Shown piece by piece: positions 1-11,030 of a stretch of 64,000 nt of DNA (positions within the stretch are counted from its first letter, which is position 1; every line of letters starts with the position of its first letter). Location: assembly GCF_037325665.1 (NCBI RefSeq), contig NC_090245.1, forward strand, positions 47,586,851 to 47,650,850, in the 5' to 3' direction. The notes under the pieces were generated by a model that saw nothing but the letters and a program-made list of their open reading frames with translations, searched no databases and had not been told where the DNA came from. Position numbers and translations under genes: made by a program. The stretch is from Littorina saxatilis. Lineage: Eukaryota > Mollusca > Gastropoda > Littorinimorpha > Littorinidae.

Positions 1-615
1 ACCGATTTTTTTTTTTTTCGGGATCTTTTGTTTTCTGTATGCGGTCAGTAGGCTTGAGGCTTGGCTAGCAAGGCAAGGCAAGTTTATTCCAATAAAACCC
101 CGTGAGGGTACATGGAAAATTAAAAAGCACAATAAAAACACATTTCATTCAACATCAAATAAGAGGAACTAAAACAAAAAGAAATCAGACTATGTACAGA
201 AAAGGGAGTTGAGGGGTGAGGGGGAGCAAAAACAATACAAAAACAATTCAACAATAATAATAATAAATAATAATGATAATAATGATAATAATATTAGGTG
301 TTACAGAAAGAGTTATATTGATTTGTCTTTTTCTCCGCCTGTCTCTTTGTCCACTCAATCAACTTATTTTAACCACACTTGTTAGCAGTGCCTTCTCAGC
401 TGGTGGCAGTGAGAATGGTAAGGACGGGGGTGTTTTTCCTACCTCGGAGGAATTTCTTGTTGTAATCTGCTTTCGACTTACGTGGACAGGCGGCTTAACA
501 ATGTGGGAGTGCTGGACGAACATGGTCAGGTTTACTTCGCGAAACTTTACTTTTCACTGATCTTTCTGTGTGTTTAGGTTTCCATTTGTGTGTGTATGAG
601 GTGGAGGTGCGTGCG

Positions 616-660
<45 letters not shown>

Positions 661-3087
661 GCACATGCGTGCCAGTGTGCGCGCGTGCGTCCCCAGACTG
701 AGAGGTCCCCCCGGACAAGAATTTTAACTTTTTCAAAGAGAATAAGATTTTTAACAAGATTTTTTTTTAAACATTACCTTGGGTTCTCGAGACCAAAAAC
801 AACAAGAAACTTTTGTTTTTAAAGTGTCACGCGTGTGCGTGCAAAGATCGATATAGGAGCTGGTCGTAAAAAGTTGTTATTTACGTGTCAATCTTTGCAT
901 GACATGCGCATCCCAGCGCATCCTCAGGCCCTACGGTCTGGATTCCTGCATCTTCTCACTTTACACATACAGGCTGTTTTAAAGGACGTGACATAGAAAG
1001 GACGTCTGGCTGGTTTTCGTGGCCCGGAGGGAAAATAACACATGCCTGCGCAGCCAATCACGTAACGTGATCATTAAAACCCTGCTTCCCCCCCCCCCCC
1101 CCCCCCCCCCCCTCCGCCACCGCCATTCCCTACTTCCTAGTGCAAATAGACAGTCCGCGCTGCGTGTTCCATCGCAAGATAGTATCTCGAGCAAGGGTAA
1201 AAAAAACCAATTGTTGTTTTGTCTTGTTTTCGAAAAATAAATGCGTAAATTAATTTTACATAAACACCTTGCTTTTACTGGGCAATTCCTTCAGCCCCCA
1301 CCCCATTTCGTTCACCAATTTAAAACGGTTTATTCTACTGACTTGGCTGACAACACGATGGAGACGATCAGTAACTGCAATTTATACACCACCCCCACCC
1401 CCCCCCCCCCCCTCCCCGCAACCCTTTGCACGCCACCTCCCAATAAAGTAGAACGATTATTGTTCACAAAAGAAGTGTATTGCATATACCTCTACGTCAT
1501 TTATTCTTATTCATGTCATTGCTGTTGTTGCTTTTGCGGGTTTGTTGTTGTTGCTGTTGTTGTTGTCGTCGCTGTCGTCGTTTTCTTCTATTTCTGCTAC
1601 CATCGCTACTACAACGACGACTTATACTGCTGCTGTTGCCTGCTACCGCTCCTGCTGTTGTGACCATTTCTGTGACAGTGACCCCCACCCCTCACACACA
1701 CAAACACACAAACACACACACACACACACACCTTTTTTTTAGAACTGATTTTCTGATATTTTTAAAGGTCTTAAAAGCGGGGGGGGGGGGGTCCACTCTA
1801 GCAGTAGCAGTAACAGCTGGTACATCTGATTAAAATCAGATCTTAAAAGGGAGGTACATTTACAGAGGTTATGAACAAAACATTTGAGAAAGTAGGTTCT
1901 TAAAAAGGGGGGAGGCAAATTGGGGGGGGGGGGGTTAAGAGGGGGGTTCCACTACTGTACTTTTATTACTACTTCTACCAAAGAGTGTATCCCTACGGAA
2001 AGCCTGAGGGTTCACTTCGGGCTAAAAGTGATGCCAGACCTTCCCGCATTCCAGCTAGTCGTCCCTCCACTGACCGAGTAAACTTTCTCACTGCCACCTC
2101 GGAAGCATTGGCAAGCAAGGCAAAAGCTAACTAATGTGCAGCTTCTAATGGTTATCATTCTCGTAAAAAAAAAGATACACTCTTTGCTTCTATTACCACT
2201 GCTGCGTTTGATTATATTGCGCGTCATGTCGTTTTTGTTGTGCAATAAAACTTACCTGTGATGCTCTCAATATGACCCAAGGCCACGACCTTAACCCCCC
2301 CTCCTCCCCCCCTCCCCCACCCTACTTTTAAAGCCACCAACCCGCCCCCCTCCATCATCTTCGAGCCAACACAGTTTTGACAGCCATAGTAACTGTAGGT
2401 AAAGTAGCAGCATCCCCCTCACCCCACCCCACCCCACCCCCGCTTGTGTTGCATCCTTGCTCGTTCTGTACTTTGTTGTTCGCTTTTCCTTGGGAGATGC
2501 TAAAACCACTGACGTCATTAGCGCGATCAAAACGAAGATACAGCCTTACACTGATTTCTCATAAATATTCATGAGTATGTTGGTAAGTGAAAAGAATGTT
2601 GTTTACTGCACACGGAAAACTCGTGTTTTTGTGCTTGTGAGGTATTTGTTGTTATTGCTTTCGAGATTTTGGTTGGAAAACATGGCCGAATGGACGTCAT
2701 AACAAAAATGAATGTTTGCACGAAGAACGAGCTAACACGAAGAACATGCATCATTCAAGTCTTCGATCGTTACACGTAACGACGCACTTACCAGTCACGC
2801 TTCGTTTCATATAACATTATCACCATATCCGGACTTGCCAATTTAACCGTAGCAGTCATAAATCAAATAGGCTTCAAAAACGGCTTCCCTGCCTTGCTTT
2901 AAATTATTAAATCCAAAAACAAATAGACTGCCAACGTTCCATAATTATTCAGAATCAAAAAACCAAGAAAGGTATGTTGTTGGAACGTTACATTATGACA
3001 ATTAGGTGGGGTTTTTGTAAGTTCAAACTTTTTGTTTAAAGTGTTGTATATTCAGCATTAATTTTTATTGTTGCTGGGACGAAGATC
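1..3087. other. Non-coding stretch with microsatellites
   Basis: No exon or gene was recognised. The stretch holds a (GT)n run near 620-658, a poly-C run near 1088-1112, a second C-rich run near 1395-1412, a (CA)n run near 1697-1730, G-runs near 1780 and 1920, and T/G/C-rich simple sequence at 1500-1660. Open frames here come from these runs. Confidence 0.6.
66..115 (-). repeat. LINE 3'-tail-like sequence
   Basis: Read on the minus strand it ends in an AATAAA-like signal followed by CTTGC pentamers. The same plan (a pyrimidine/purine-rich end, AATAAA, then a short tandem repeat) is seen at 37900-38030 and 49729-49822. Only the tail is seen, so the family is not assigned. Confidence 0.35.
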
Positions 3088-3100
3088 AATGACCTTAACG

Positions 3101-3479
3101 GGCGGGGATGTAGCTCAGTCGGTAGCGCGCTGGATTTGTATCCAGTTGGCCGCTGTCAGCGTGAGTTCGTCCCCACGTTCGGCGAGAGATTTATTTCTCA
3201 GAGTCAATTTTGTGTGCAGACTCTCCTCGGTGTCCGAACACCCCCCGTGTGTACACGCAAGCACAAGACCAAGTGCGCACGAAAAAGATCCTGTAATCCA
3301 TGTCAGAGTTCGGTGGGTTATAGAAACACGAAAATACCCAGCATGCTTCCTCCGAAAACGGCGTATGGCTGCCTAAATGGCGGGGTAAAAAACGGTCATA
3401 CACGTAAAATTCCACTCGTGCAAAAAACACGAGTGTACGTGGGAGTTTCAGCCCACGAACGCAGAAGAAGAAGAAGAAG
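3101..3479 (+). mobile_element. tRNA-headed SINE with intact target-site duplication
   Basis: The head has a box A (TAGCTCAGTCGG at 3111) and a box B-like GAGTTCGTCCCC about 45 bases later, so it derives from a tRNA gene. A body shared with other copies in the window follows (GTGTGCAGACTCTCCTCGGTG), then a GAA-repeat tail. The 13-bp duplication AATGACCTTAACG flanks it at 3088-3100 and 3480-3492, which shows LINE-mediated retroposition. The body matches fragments at 28303-28460 and 38257-38318. Confidence 0.85.
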
Positions 3480-3904
3480 AATGACCTTAACGTTTTATTT
3501 TGTTAAACGTTCCAATAACATTCCTTTGTCTTTTTTAATTTTAAATCATTATTAGCATTATTTAATCTTGACAGCAGCTGAATAAAGCGGCGATTGCTTT
3601 TTGGGATGTAAATACATGATCACAATATAAACTTAGCTTGTTGTGTGGTCCCAAGTGTTTTTGTTGTACTACAAGTGTCACCCCATGTTTCCGGAATAAA
3701 ATATGTTTTAACCAAAGGCCTCGCGGCTTAATTGTAAACTATGATCTGTCGTAGTAAGGGTTTGATCTTCCATAAAACGTAACTTCCCCGTTTGGATTTA
3801 AAAGCATAACTACACTAAGTGTAGGCTAAGCTTGGTGCGTGGTACCAAATGTTTGTGTTGTATACTCAACGTCAAACGCATAGCATATTAACTCTACCTG
3901 TCCC

Positions 3905-4827
3905 TGTTTTCAATTTCTTCCCGAGGTGGATCTGCGGGTCGCTTCGTTTTTGCAGTTTTGCGGACGTGTGTTCTGGTCTGTGGGTTGGTCCGCGTGTCCC
4001 GGGTGTGAGGTGGGTGGTTCCTTTGAGGTTTCGGTTGGCCTGAGGGGCCAAAATATGAGGTTGTGTATCGATTGGACATTGGATTTCCCTTCTTTGAGCC
4101 ATGTGACGTCAGAGGCCTACAGAGCTTCATAATTATTTGGGCGTTTCAGGTTGGCCGAGGCTTCGGGGGAGCTGCTTGCTTCGTGTTTGGGACGCGCGGA
4201 TGGACCCACAGATCACGCACGTCTGCCGGACTGTACAGGTGAAGCGATTTGCGGATCTGTCTCGGGGGGGGGGTTGGAGACGGAAGACGACTTTTGGCTC
4301 CCTCATATTGCGGGCAACACACAACTCCAAGTTTTGCCGCGGCCGGGTTCGGGCCCCTCTCGAGGTTCACTCGGCTCTGTCGCACACGCAGCCGCCGGCC
4401 GGGTCGATGTGCGCGGGGCGGGTGGTTTCGACGTGTCCTTTGGGGATGTGGGTTTTTTCCTCGGTGCAGGGAATGAACCTGGCGTGCCACCATCCGCGAC
4501 GGTGCAAGTTCTGCCTGCTTCCCGCAGCTGTGCCGTGGACGGCTTGGGCATCGCAGTGGCAGGGTGGGACCGGGCGTGTTGGTTGTCTCTGCTGTTGACC
4601 CCACGGGCTGGCTCGGTGAGCTCGTCCTGTCTTGGTCGCGAGACGGGGTGGCGGCTGGTGTGTGCAGCAGTTGCTGACACTGGCGGTGCAGAAAGATGTA
4701 GCGGTTGAATTGATGTTTTGTTTGATGTTCGTGAGTTTTCCGTTCCTTTGATTGTGTTCTGAACAGGGTGTTGCGATAATCAAATATTCTAATGTTAATT
4801 GAAGGAGTTAAATAAACTTTTGAAGTT

Positions 4828-4865
<38 letters not shown>
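3905..4865 (+). mobile_element. Retroposed polyadenylated transcript with long inverted arms
   Basis: The insertion is flanked by the 14-bp duplication ACTCTACCTGTCCC (3891-3904 and 4866-4879). It ends with AATAAA at 4811-4816 followed by about 36 A residues, the signature of a processed, reverse-transcribed RNA. The body is GC-rich, unlike its surroundings. Its 5' part holds two arms, about 3920-4045 and 4141-4266, that are imperfect reverse complements (roughly two thirds identical by eye). Open frames of 125-185 codons exist on both strands, but none resembles a protein I know. It could be a processed pseudogene of a non-coding RNA or a LINE-derived end. Confidence 0.75.
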
Positions 4866-4870
<5 letters not shown>

Positions 4871-5789
4871 ACCTGTCCCAATGTCACGTTTTATGGGTCA
4901 AATGAATGACCTAAAACGGTCAATTACTGCTAACTGACTAACCACACCACGATCCACTCTCGCAGTCACACACAAAAGTTAGAATCAACAAAAGTATAAG
5001 TTCTAGACGTCTGTTTTTATACACTAACTCTCCACCTCCCTCTTCTCGACCAAGTCGTAAAACAAAAATAACTGACAAAAGCCAGTTAAAGTTTATAAAA
5101 TAATAAGAACACGCTGAACCGTGTAAAGTTAGAAAACACTTAGCTGCTCTGTAAAAAGTCTTAGCCTGTACAGCTAGGCGTTAACACTCCACGTTGTCAC
5201 AACTCAAAGTTCTTCATAAAGGGTTGGAAAGATGACAAGGTGGGGGGGGGGGGCGTTTACGCATAGGTCCATTCGATGAAACGCAGTGGCGCAGTGGTGC
5301 ATACAGGTGAAAGTCGCAGCAACACCAACAACAGCCGTAGAACAGCAACCGTACAGCAAAGGAACAGCAAGAGTGTAGCTCGTCTCCAGCAAACGTGTAG
5401 CCAAAGTGTAGCACGTCTCCAGCAAGTCTCCGGCAACCAGATAGCAACTGGGTAGCAACCGGGTAGCAAACCTCCAGCAAGCTGAAACAGAGTAGTTGGT
5501 GCAGTGACCACATTTAAACATATCTAACTTTCCCCTTCAGCGAGCACGTGGTACCTGCAAGAATAGACTTTTAATAACAACTCAAGACATTTTTCCTCCT
5601 CTCCGTATCTGCAAAAACCATATACAGATCACAATTTAGCGTTATAATGAGCAAGTTATACGCTATCATGGAGAAACAAAACAGAGTTTACATTTCACAG
5701 ACATTGACCGGTCACCAGCGTAAAGTAACGGCTAATTACCTCAACAGCTCGAAAAACGTAGCTCTCCCAAGCAAACCTCCCCCGTCCCG

Positions 5790-6350
5790 TCGTAAAAGAC
5801 CTCCTCATTCAGCCATAAGTGAAGATGGCTGATACCACCTAAACACGCATTTACTTGTGTATCTCGTCTAAAGTCGGGGTAAAACCAATCAATCAATCAA
5901 TATGAGGCTTATATCGCGCGTATTCCGTGGGTACAGTTCTAAGCGCAGGGATTTATTTATTTTTATTATTTTTTTTTTATTTATGCAATTTATATCGCGC
6001 ACATATTCAAGGCGCAGGGGTTTATTTATGCCGTGTGAGATGGAATTTTTTTTACACAATACATCACGCATTCACATCGGCCAGCAGATCGCAGCCATTT
6101 CGGCGCATATCCTACTTTTCACGGTCTATTATTCCAAGTCACACGGGTATTTTGGTGGACATTTTTATCTATGCCTATACAATTTTGCCAGGAAAGACCC
6201 TTTTGTCAATCGTGGGATCTTTAACGTGCACACCCCAATGTAGTGTACACGAAGGGACCTCGGTTGTTCGTCTCATCCGAAAAACCCGGGAACATGTCCC
6301 TTATGGCTTTGCCGTGAGGGCGTAAAACTTAAATTTCTCTCTAAGAGTCG
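5790..6350 (-). mobile_element. SINE-family repeat, minus orientation
   Basis: The segment around 6050-6330 is the reverse complement of the SINE body at 28430-28690: both share a GTGTGAGATG-type block, the phrase GTGGGATCTTTAACGTGCAC and an end reading ATATCGCGC plus ATTGA repeats. The outer parts (5790-5890 and 6280-6345) match the fragment at 15316-15455, with the shared phrase GGCTTTGCCGYGAG. The copy is interrupted by a T/A-rich tract at 5950-5990. The exact ends are uncertain. Confidence 0.6.
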
Positions 6351-6746
6351 ATGTGTAATATTCCACTGAGACTCCATTCTATACATTGTTCATTGCGTTT
6401 TTGCAAATAAACACGCGGACCACTTGGTTTAAACGAAATTTTATTCAAAATACGTGACATGAAAAAAATTGACAGTACGCAAGGAGGACCACTTTGCTTC
6501 CGGGTTGCTAGCGGAATGGTAGGCCTACTTTGTCCGTGTACGGTCGGGGCGAGTTGCCATGGTGACTGGACCGTGTCCGCGCTTTTAACTAAAAGTGTCC
6601 CCGTGTCATCGTCTGCTTGATTTGCTCCCAAGACTCTGGTCAGTGAGTGACACAAGCCATCTGACATTTGTCGGGTGTCACCTCCAGTCACCCCGCCACG
6701 CACCCCTCTATAGCTTTCACATTGATCACCTTTCACTGTCGACACA

Positions 6747-7057
6747 AACCGGCACGGTTGGCCTAGTGGTAAGGCGTCCGCCCCGTGATCGGGAGGTCGT
6801 GGGTTCGAACCCCGGCCGGGTCATACCTAAGACTTTAAAATTGGCAATCTAGTGGCTGCTCCGCCTGGCGTCTGGGATTATGGGGTTAGTGCTAGGACTG
6901 GTTGGTCCGGTGTCAGAATAATGTGACTGGGTGAGACATGAAGCCTGTGCTGCGACTTCTGTCTTGTGTGTGGCGCACGTTATATGTCAAAGCAGCACCG
7001 CCCTGATATGGCCCTTCGTGGTCGGCTGGGCGTTAAGCAAACAAACAAACAAACAAA
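6747..7057 (+). mobile_element. tRNA-headed SINE ending in CAAA repeats
   Basis: The head carries box A (GGCCTAGTGGTAAGGC, near 6760) and a canonical box B (GGTTCGAACCCCG, near 6802). After a roughly 200-bp body it ends in a run of AAAC units (7037-7057). The duplication CTGTCGACACA flanks it at 6736-6746 and 7058-7068. The head folds poorly as a tRNA beyond the promoter boxes, so it is a SINE and not a tRNA gene. It is a different family from the element at 3101. Confidence 0.85.
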
Positions 7058-7185
7058 CTGTCGACACATTGACATGACCTTTCGAGGCAAACCATTCACG
7101 TGACCTTTCAAAGTTAAACTATTCATACGATCTTTATAATTTAGAAAATCCACTTTTGGCTTGAAGGTGTTTTGTATTGTATTTG

Positions 7186-7244
<59 letters not shown>

Positions 7245-7533
7245 TGGGGGGTCTTCAACAAAATAATAATCTTGCAATAGTTCGGAATATTTTGAATATT
7301 TTCTTTATTTTCGCCTTGTACGTGTCTGACTTTGCCACGTTAGCTACGATGAACCAATCAGTTGGTCAGGGAGTCAATGGGTGTTTGTTTGTCTCTGCAG
7401 ATGATCGTCAGCTGTAGGGAAACGTGTTTCAAGAAACCACAACGCTACGTCAATGAACACTTGAAGACGAGCGCTTCCTAAGTCACCTGCACTCTATCCA
7501 TCACCCCCTCCCTCCCCTCTCCCCCCAAGCACG

Positions 7534-10449
7534 ATGCGGTATGTAGGCGTGCTGATGGGTGTGGGCATCCTGGCGTGCTGGCTGGGCGTGCTGGAAGGCC
7601 AGGGAAAGTTCTCATGGATGTGGTACGACCACTTCGACGAGATCGACGACCACATGCGCACCGTCAACGCCGACAACTGCCAGTCCAAGTCGCGCGAGGA
7701 GCTGGTGCTGCGCGCCGACACGGTGTCGCAACTTCCGGTGTACAACCAGCAGTTGGACCGAATCTGGTACCCCAACCGCACCGCGCTCATCCACCTGCAC
7801 CACATGGCGCTCAACCGGGCCTTCTTCTACTCCTACATCCTGCAGAAGATGAACGACTCGCAGTCCTTCTACATCCAGCCCAACTGGCTCTACATGTACA
7901 TGTCGGCCGCTGCTGATGTCAACGCCAACCCTTACGGCATCAACGGCAGCGCCTTCTACTTCGACAAGGACTGCCACTACCCAAACTGGTTCGTAGCACT
8001 TTTTGAATGTATCCTTTGCCTTGCCTTGCCTTGCCTTGCCTTGCCTTGCCTTGCCTTGCCTATCACCATTCAAGGCTCCCCACAGACGCTCCCCCTAGAG
8101 GGTCCCAGGACCGCTGACCTTAACTCATTGTCTTCCAGGTACGGATATATCCGTACCCACTCATATGGCTCTATCTGACCTGGTACGGATATATCCAGCA
8201 GACTGTTAGCTTCAGTCGCTTACTGTAACGTCGATCTAACGCATGCATTCCAGCGTGTTGATACACAGTTACTACAATTCTGAGTGACCTGCCGCAGCAC
8301 AGTTGTTCTCGGAAAAAAAACATTGGTCAACGTAGGTGGGGTAGAAAGTGTTTTAAGGCATTTGGGGTTCCTCGGTACATTTTTAGATGACAACTTTTGT
8401 CGGAAGACATGGAGGTTCATATTCTTGCTTTTAGAACAACATTCCTCGTCAACACAGGATCTTTAGAGCACTCATTTTAACGCAATGTCGACTGTTGGAA
8501 GATCATTAATTTCTAGTACGTTATTTCGGCTTCTAGTGTGCAAAAGGACTCAGGGACGCACAATTTGGAGAGACCTGCCATTTTAGTGCATCGTGTGACT
8601 AATCTGACCAGTGTCTCAAGTTACGAACAGTACCATTGTCCCTCTAACAGTCTCACTAACGGTATAAATGTCTCACTTACAATAGCCACGTCTCACTAAT
8701 AGTACATTGAAACCGCCCTTGAATGCTTCCAATTTAAGACTTCCCCCTTTTTAAGACCAAACATTTTAGGATTTTCTGTTCCTAACCTCTGTAAATTTAC
8801 CTCCCTTACTGTCCTACTCTGGAAGCTTTAATAATACGAGACTTTTTAACGCGCACATATCTCACCACAAGGCTACTCAAGGCGCACTCATACACATTCT
8901 TTCGCATAAACAACTGAATCACACTCATATACACTTACGCATAAATTACATGAAGATGACAAGGCAACAACACAAACAGAGACACGGAGAAGAAAAGAAG
9001 GTTTCCACTGTATCGCAAAATAATGCACATGTCCGCCCAACAGGTAGGAGACTGTTCCGTTCAACAACACCATCCCGCTGTTCGGGCCCAAGGCTTGGCG
9101 TCACGACGACTACCAGGACCAGCTAGTGTCTCACGAACCGGACCACTGTCCAAAGATATAAAAGACACAGATCTAAGCACTGTCCCTCTAACAGTCTCAC
9201 TAACGGCATCAATGTCTGCCCAACAGGTACGAGACTGTCCCGTTCAACAACACACTCCCGCTGTTCGGGCCCAAGGCGTGGCGTCACGACGACTACCAGG
9301 ACCAGGACAACTACCTGAGGGAACCCACGCGCCAGGCGGTGATGGTAGCGGACCTGGGGGCCGGTCGAGGCATGAACTACACGCACTCGCAGTTCAAGAT
9401 GAACCCCTGGTACACCAAGTGGCTCCCAGACCTCCGCGGAGACCTCGACTCGCTCATGAAGTTCACCTACAACATCGGCATCAAGTACAGCAACGTGACG
9501 GGAAAGTGAGTATTATATAATATCCGGGTGTTTTTTTCTCAGTCTCACAATTTTTTTGTAGACACCTCGGAGTCTGTTCGTATCAGGTACAGCAACAAGA
9601 CTGGGAAGTAAACATTATCCGGGTTTTCTCTCAGTCTCAGCGCAACTTTTTTTTCTTTGACACCTCAGAGTCTGTTTGTATCAATAATAGCAAAGAGACG
9701 GGGAAGTAAGCATATATTACCCGGGTTTTCTCTCAGTCTAAAAACAAATGTGTAGGCACCTCAGAGTCTGTTCGTATCAAGTACAGCAACGCGACGGGGA
9801 AGTGAGTAGTATCCAGGTTTTTTCACAGTATCGGCACAACTTTTTCTTTTAACACCACCGAGTCTGTTTCTATCAAGTACAGACATCGAGACTGAAAAGT
9901 AATTATTATCCAGGTTTACTCTCAGTCTCGGCGCAATTTGTTTTGACACCCAAAAGTCTGTTCGTATATCAAGTACAGCAACGCGATGAGTTTTTTCTCA
10001 GTCTCGGAGCAACTTTTCTTTTAGACGCCTCAGAGTCTGTTAGTTTTACGGTGTCAATACTCAAAGAGCCTTGGGATTAGGTGCACGAAGCAAAAGTGGC
10101 TGCCACCTAACTGGACCAATTCAACACCGCGGCTGCCTCCCACCCGGTTGGTAACTTTCTCGTGCCCCTCGGCTCAGGGGTGCTGTTCGCTAGAATAGCG
10201 CCATTTTGCCATTCCCATTCATTAATTACTCTGCTGATTGCACAGCATTACAGTAAAAGATGGCCAACACAGGAAACCCGTGTAACTTGCAGCTCGGGGC
10301 TTGGGGATCAGTCGGAATCAATCCTGGACTGCTTCCTTTAAAACGGAAGTGTTTTGAAATGTTCAAAATTTTTATTTTTTTTATTAGGTTCACGGGAAAA
10401 ATACTTGTCATGAGTAAGTGATTGGCACAACATTGTGCGGTTCATGTCC

Positions 10450-10517
<68 letters not shown>

Positions 10518-10546
10518 ATGCATGTGTGTGTGTTATTTTTTGTTCG

Positions 10547-10586
<40 letters not shown>

Positions 10587-10874
10587 TGTGTGTGTGTGTG
10601 TGTTGGCAGGTTTATAAACGTCGATATGTGTGATGTGTATTGATGAAGTATCCGCGTCGTTTGCCAGGTTCATTAACGACGATTTTGTGGCCTCCCCGTT
10701 CTTCGGGCCATCGTCGCCGTCAGCCCTGACAAAGGACGAGCGGATGCTGCCCGTGATGTTTACACAGCCGTACTTCGACTGCGGGAGGTCCAACAAGTGG
10801 ATCGTGTCAGCCGTGTCCCCCGTGGTAGACTACATGCCGCGTTACTCCAACTGGACTCATCTCAGGAGACAGAG
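7534..10874 (+). CDS. GPR158/179-like class C orphan receptor ectodomain (5' part of gene)
   Basis: Three exons join in phase: 7534-7988, 9227-9505 and 10668-10874, with donors TG|GTTCGT, AA|GTGAGT and AG|GTAGGT and acceptors CAACAG| and GCCAG|. They give 313 residues from an ATG followed by a hydrophobic signal peptide (about 1-22, cleavage near LEG|QG). Seven N-glycosylation sequons (NRT, NDS, NGS, NNT, NYT, NVT, NWT) support an extracellular protein. The aromatic-rich ectodomain contains [14 protein letters not shown] near residue 280, which from memory resembles the cache-like ectodomain of GPR158-type receptors, including insect relatives. In that family the ectodomain precedes an EGF-like stalk and seven membrane helices. 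No later exon was found before 17400, so the gene is either partial here or has a very long next intron. That the exons code is nearly certain. The family call is moderate. Confidence 0.7.
7989..9028. other. Intron 1 of the receptor-like gene, first part
   Basis: It contains a (CCTTG)n run at about 8017-8059, a near-palindromic GGTACGGATATATCC motif repeated at 8137 and 8182, and an older exon-less copy of the pre-acceptor segment (8634-8675, compare 9179-9216). No exon is seen. Confidence 0.5.
9029..9122 (+). repeat. Duplicate of exon 2 acceptor and exon start
   Basis: The segment repeats the last 15 intron bases (including the CAACAG acceptor) and about the first 79 bases of exon 2 (9227 onward) with few changes, 183 bp upstream of the true exon. 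If the copy's acceptor were used, the join to exon 1 would give TGG then TAG, an immediate stop. It is a decayed tandem duplication of an exon edge and not a second exon. Confidence 0.85.
9506..10045 (+). repeat. Minisatellite of exon 2 end plus splice donor (about 105-bp unit)
   Basis: After the true donor at 9506, five further copies follow. Each begins with the last 25-28 bases of exon 2 (ATCAAGTACAGCAACGYGAC type) and runs through the donor into intron sequence (TATCCGGGTTTTCTCTCAG, then CACCTCAGAGTCTGTTCGT). Copies start near 9580, 9681, 9776, 9874 and 9968. Donor-like sequences remain in several copies (GTAAGC near 9706, GTGAGT near 9803). The last copy lacks the donor part. Confidence 0.85.
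10072..10186. mobile_element. Short repeat related to the element at 27793-27957
   Basis: It shares GGTGCACGAAGC, TGCCACC, CCAATYCAACAC and GGTAACTTTSTC in the same order with 27793-27957, where terminal inverted repeats are visible. It lies just after the exon-edge minisatellite in intron 2. Confidence 0.55.
10449..10600. repeat. Compound microsatellite
   Basis: The run is (CG)n then (GT)n with interruptions, followed by (TGCG)n at about 10546-10587 and a further (GT)n. It creates several spurious open frames on both strands. Confidence 0.9.
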
Positions 10875-10969
10875 GTAGGTAGTCATGTAGCCCAGTAGTA
10901 CTATCAGGTGGTCTTGTGGTCCTGTAGTAATGCAGTCCTGTAGCCCTCTGTCCTGTAGTCCTGCCGTGC

Positions 10970-11030
10970 TGTACACTACCTGCCGCTGTACTCTAACCAG
11001 ACTCATCTCAGGAGACAGAGGTAGCTAGGT
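10970..11030 (+). repeat. Duplicate of exon 3 end plus splice donor
   Basis: The segment repeats about 45 bases of exon 3 before the donor (CTACMTGCCGC to GGAGACAGAG) and the donor itself (GTAGCT; the true donor is GTAGGT at 10875), 146 bp downstream of the original. Between the two lie degenerate GTCCTGTAG-type repeats. Confidence 0.85.

Noticed and set aside
3101-3180. tRNA gene candidate
   Set aside because: Promoter boxes fit, but the stems do not fold as a tRNA and the sequence continues into a SINE body with target duplication; the same holds for 6751 and 28303.
4137-4708. Overlapping frames of 125-185 codons on both strands
   Set aside because: They lie in a GC-rich retroposed sequence; no frame is favoured by composition and none resembles a known protein.
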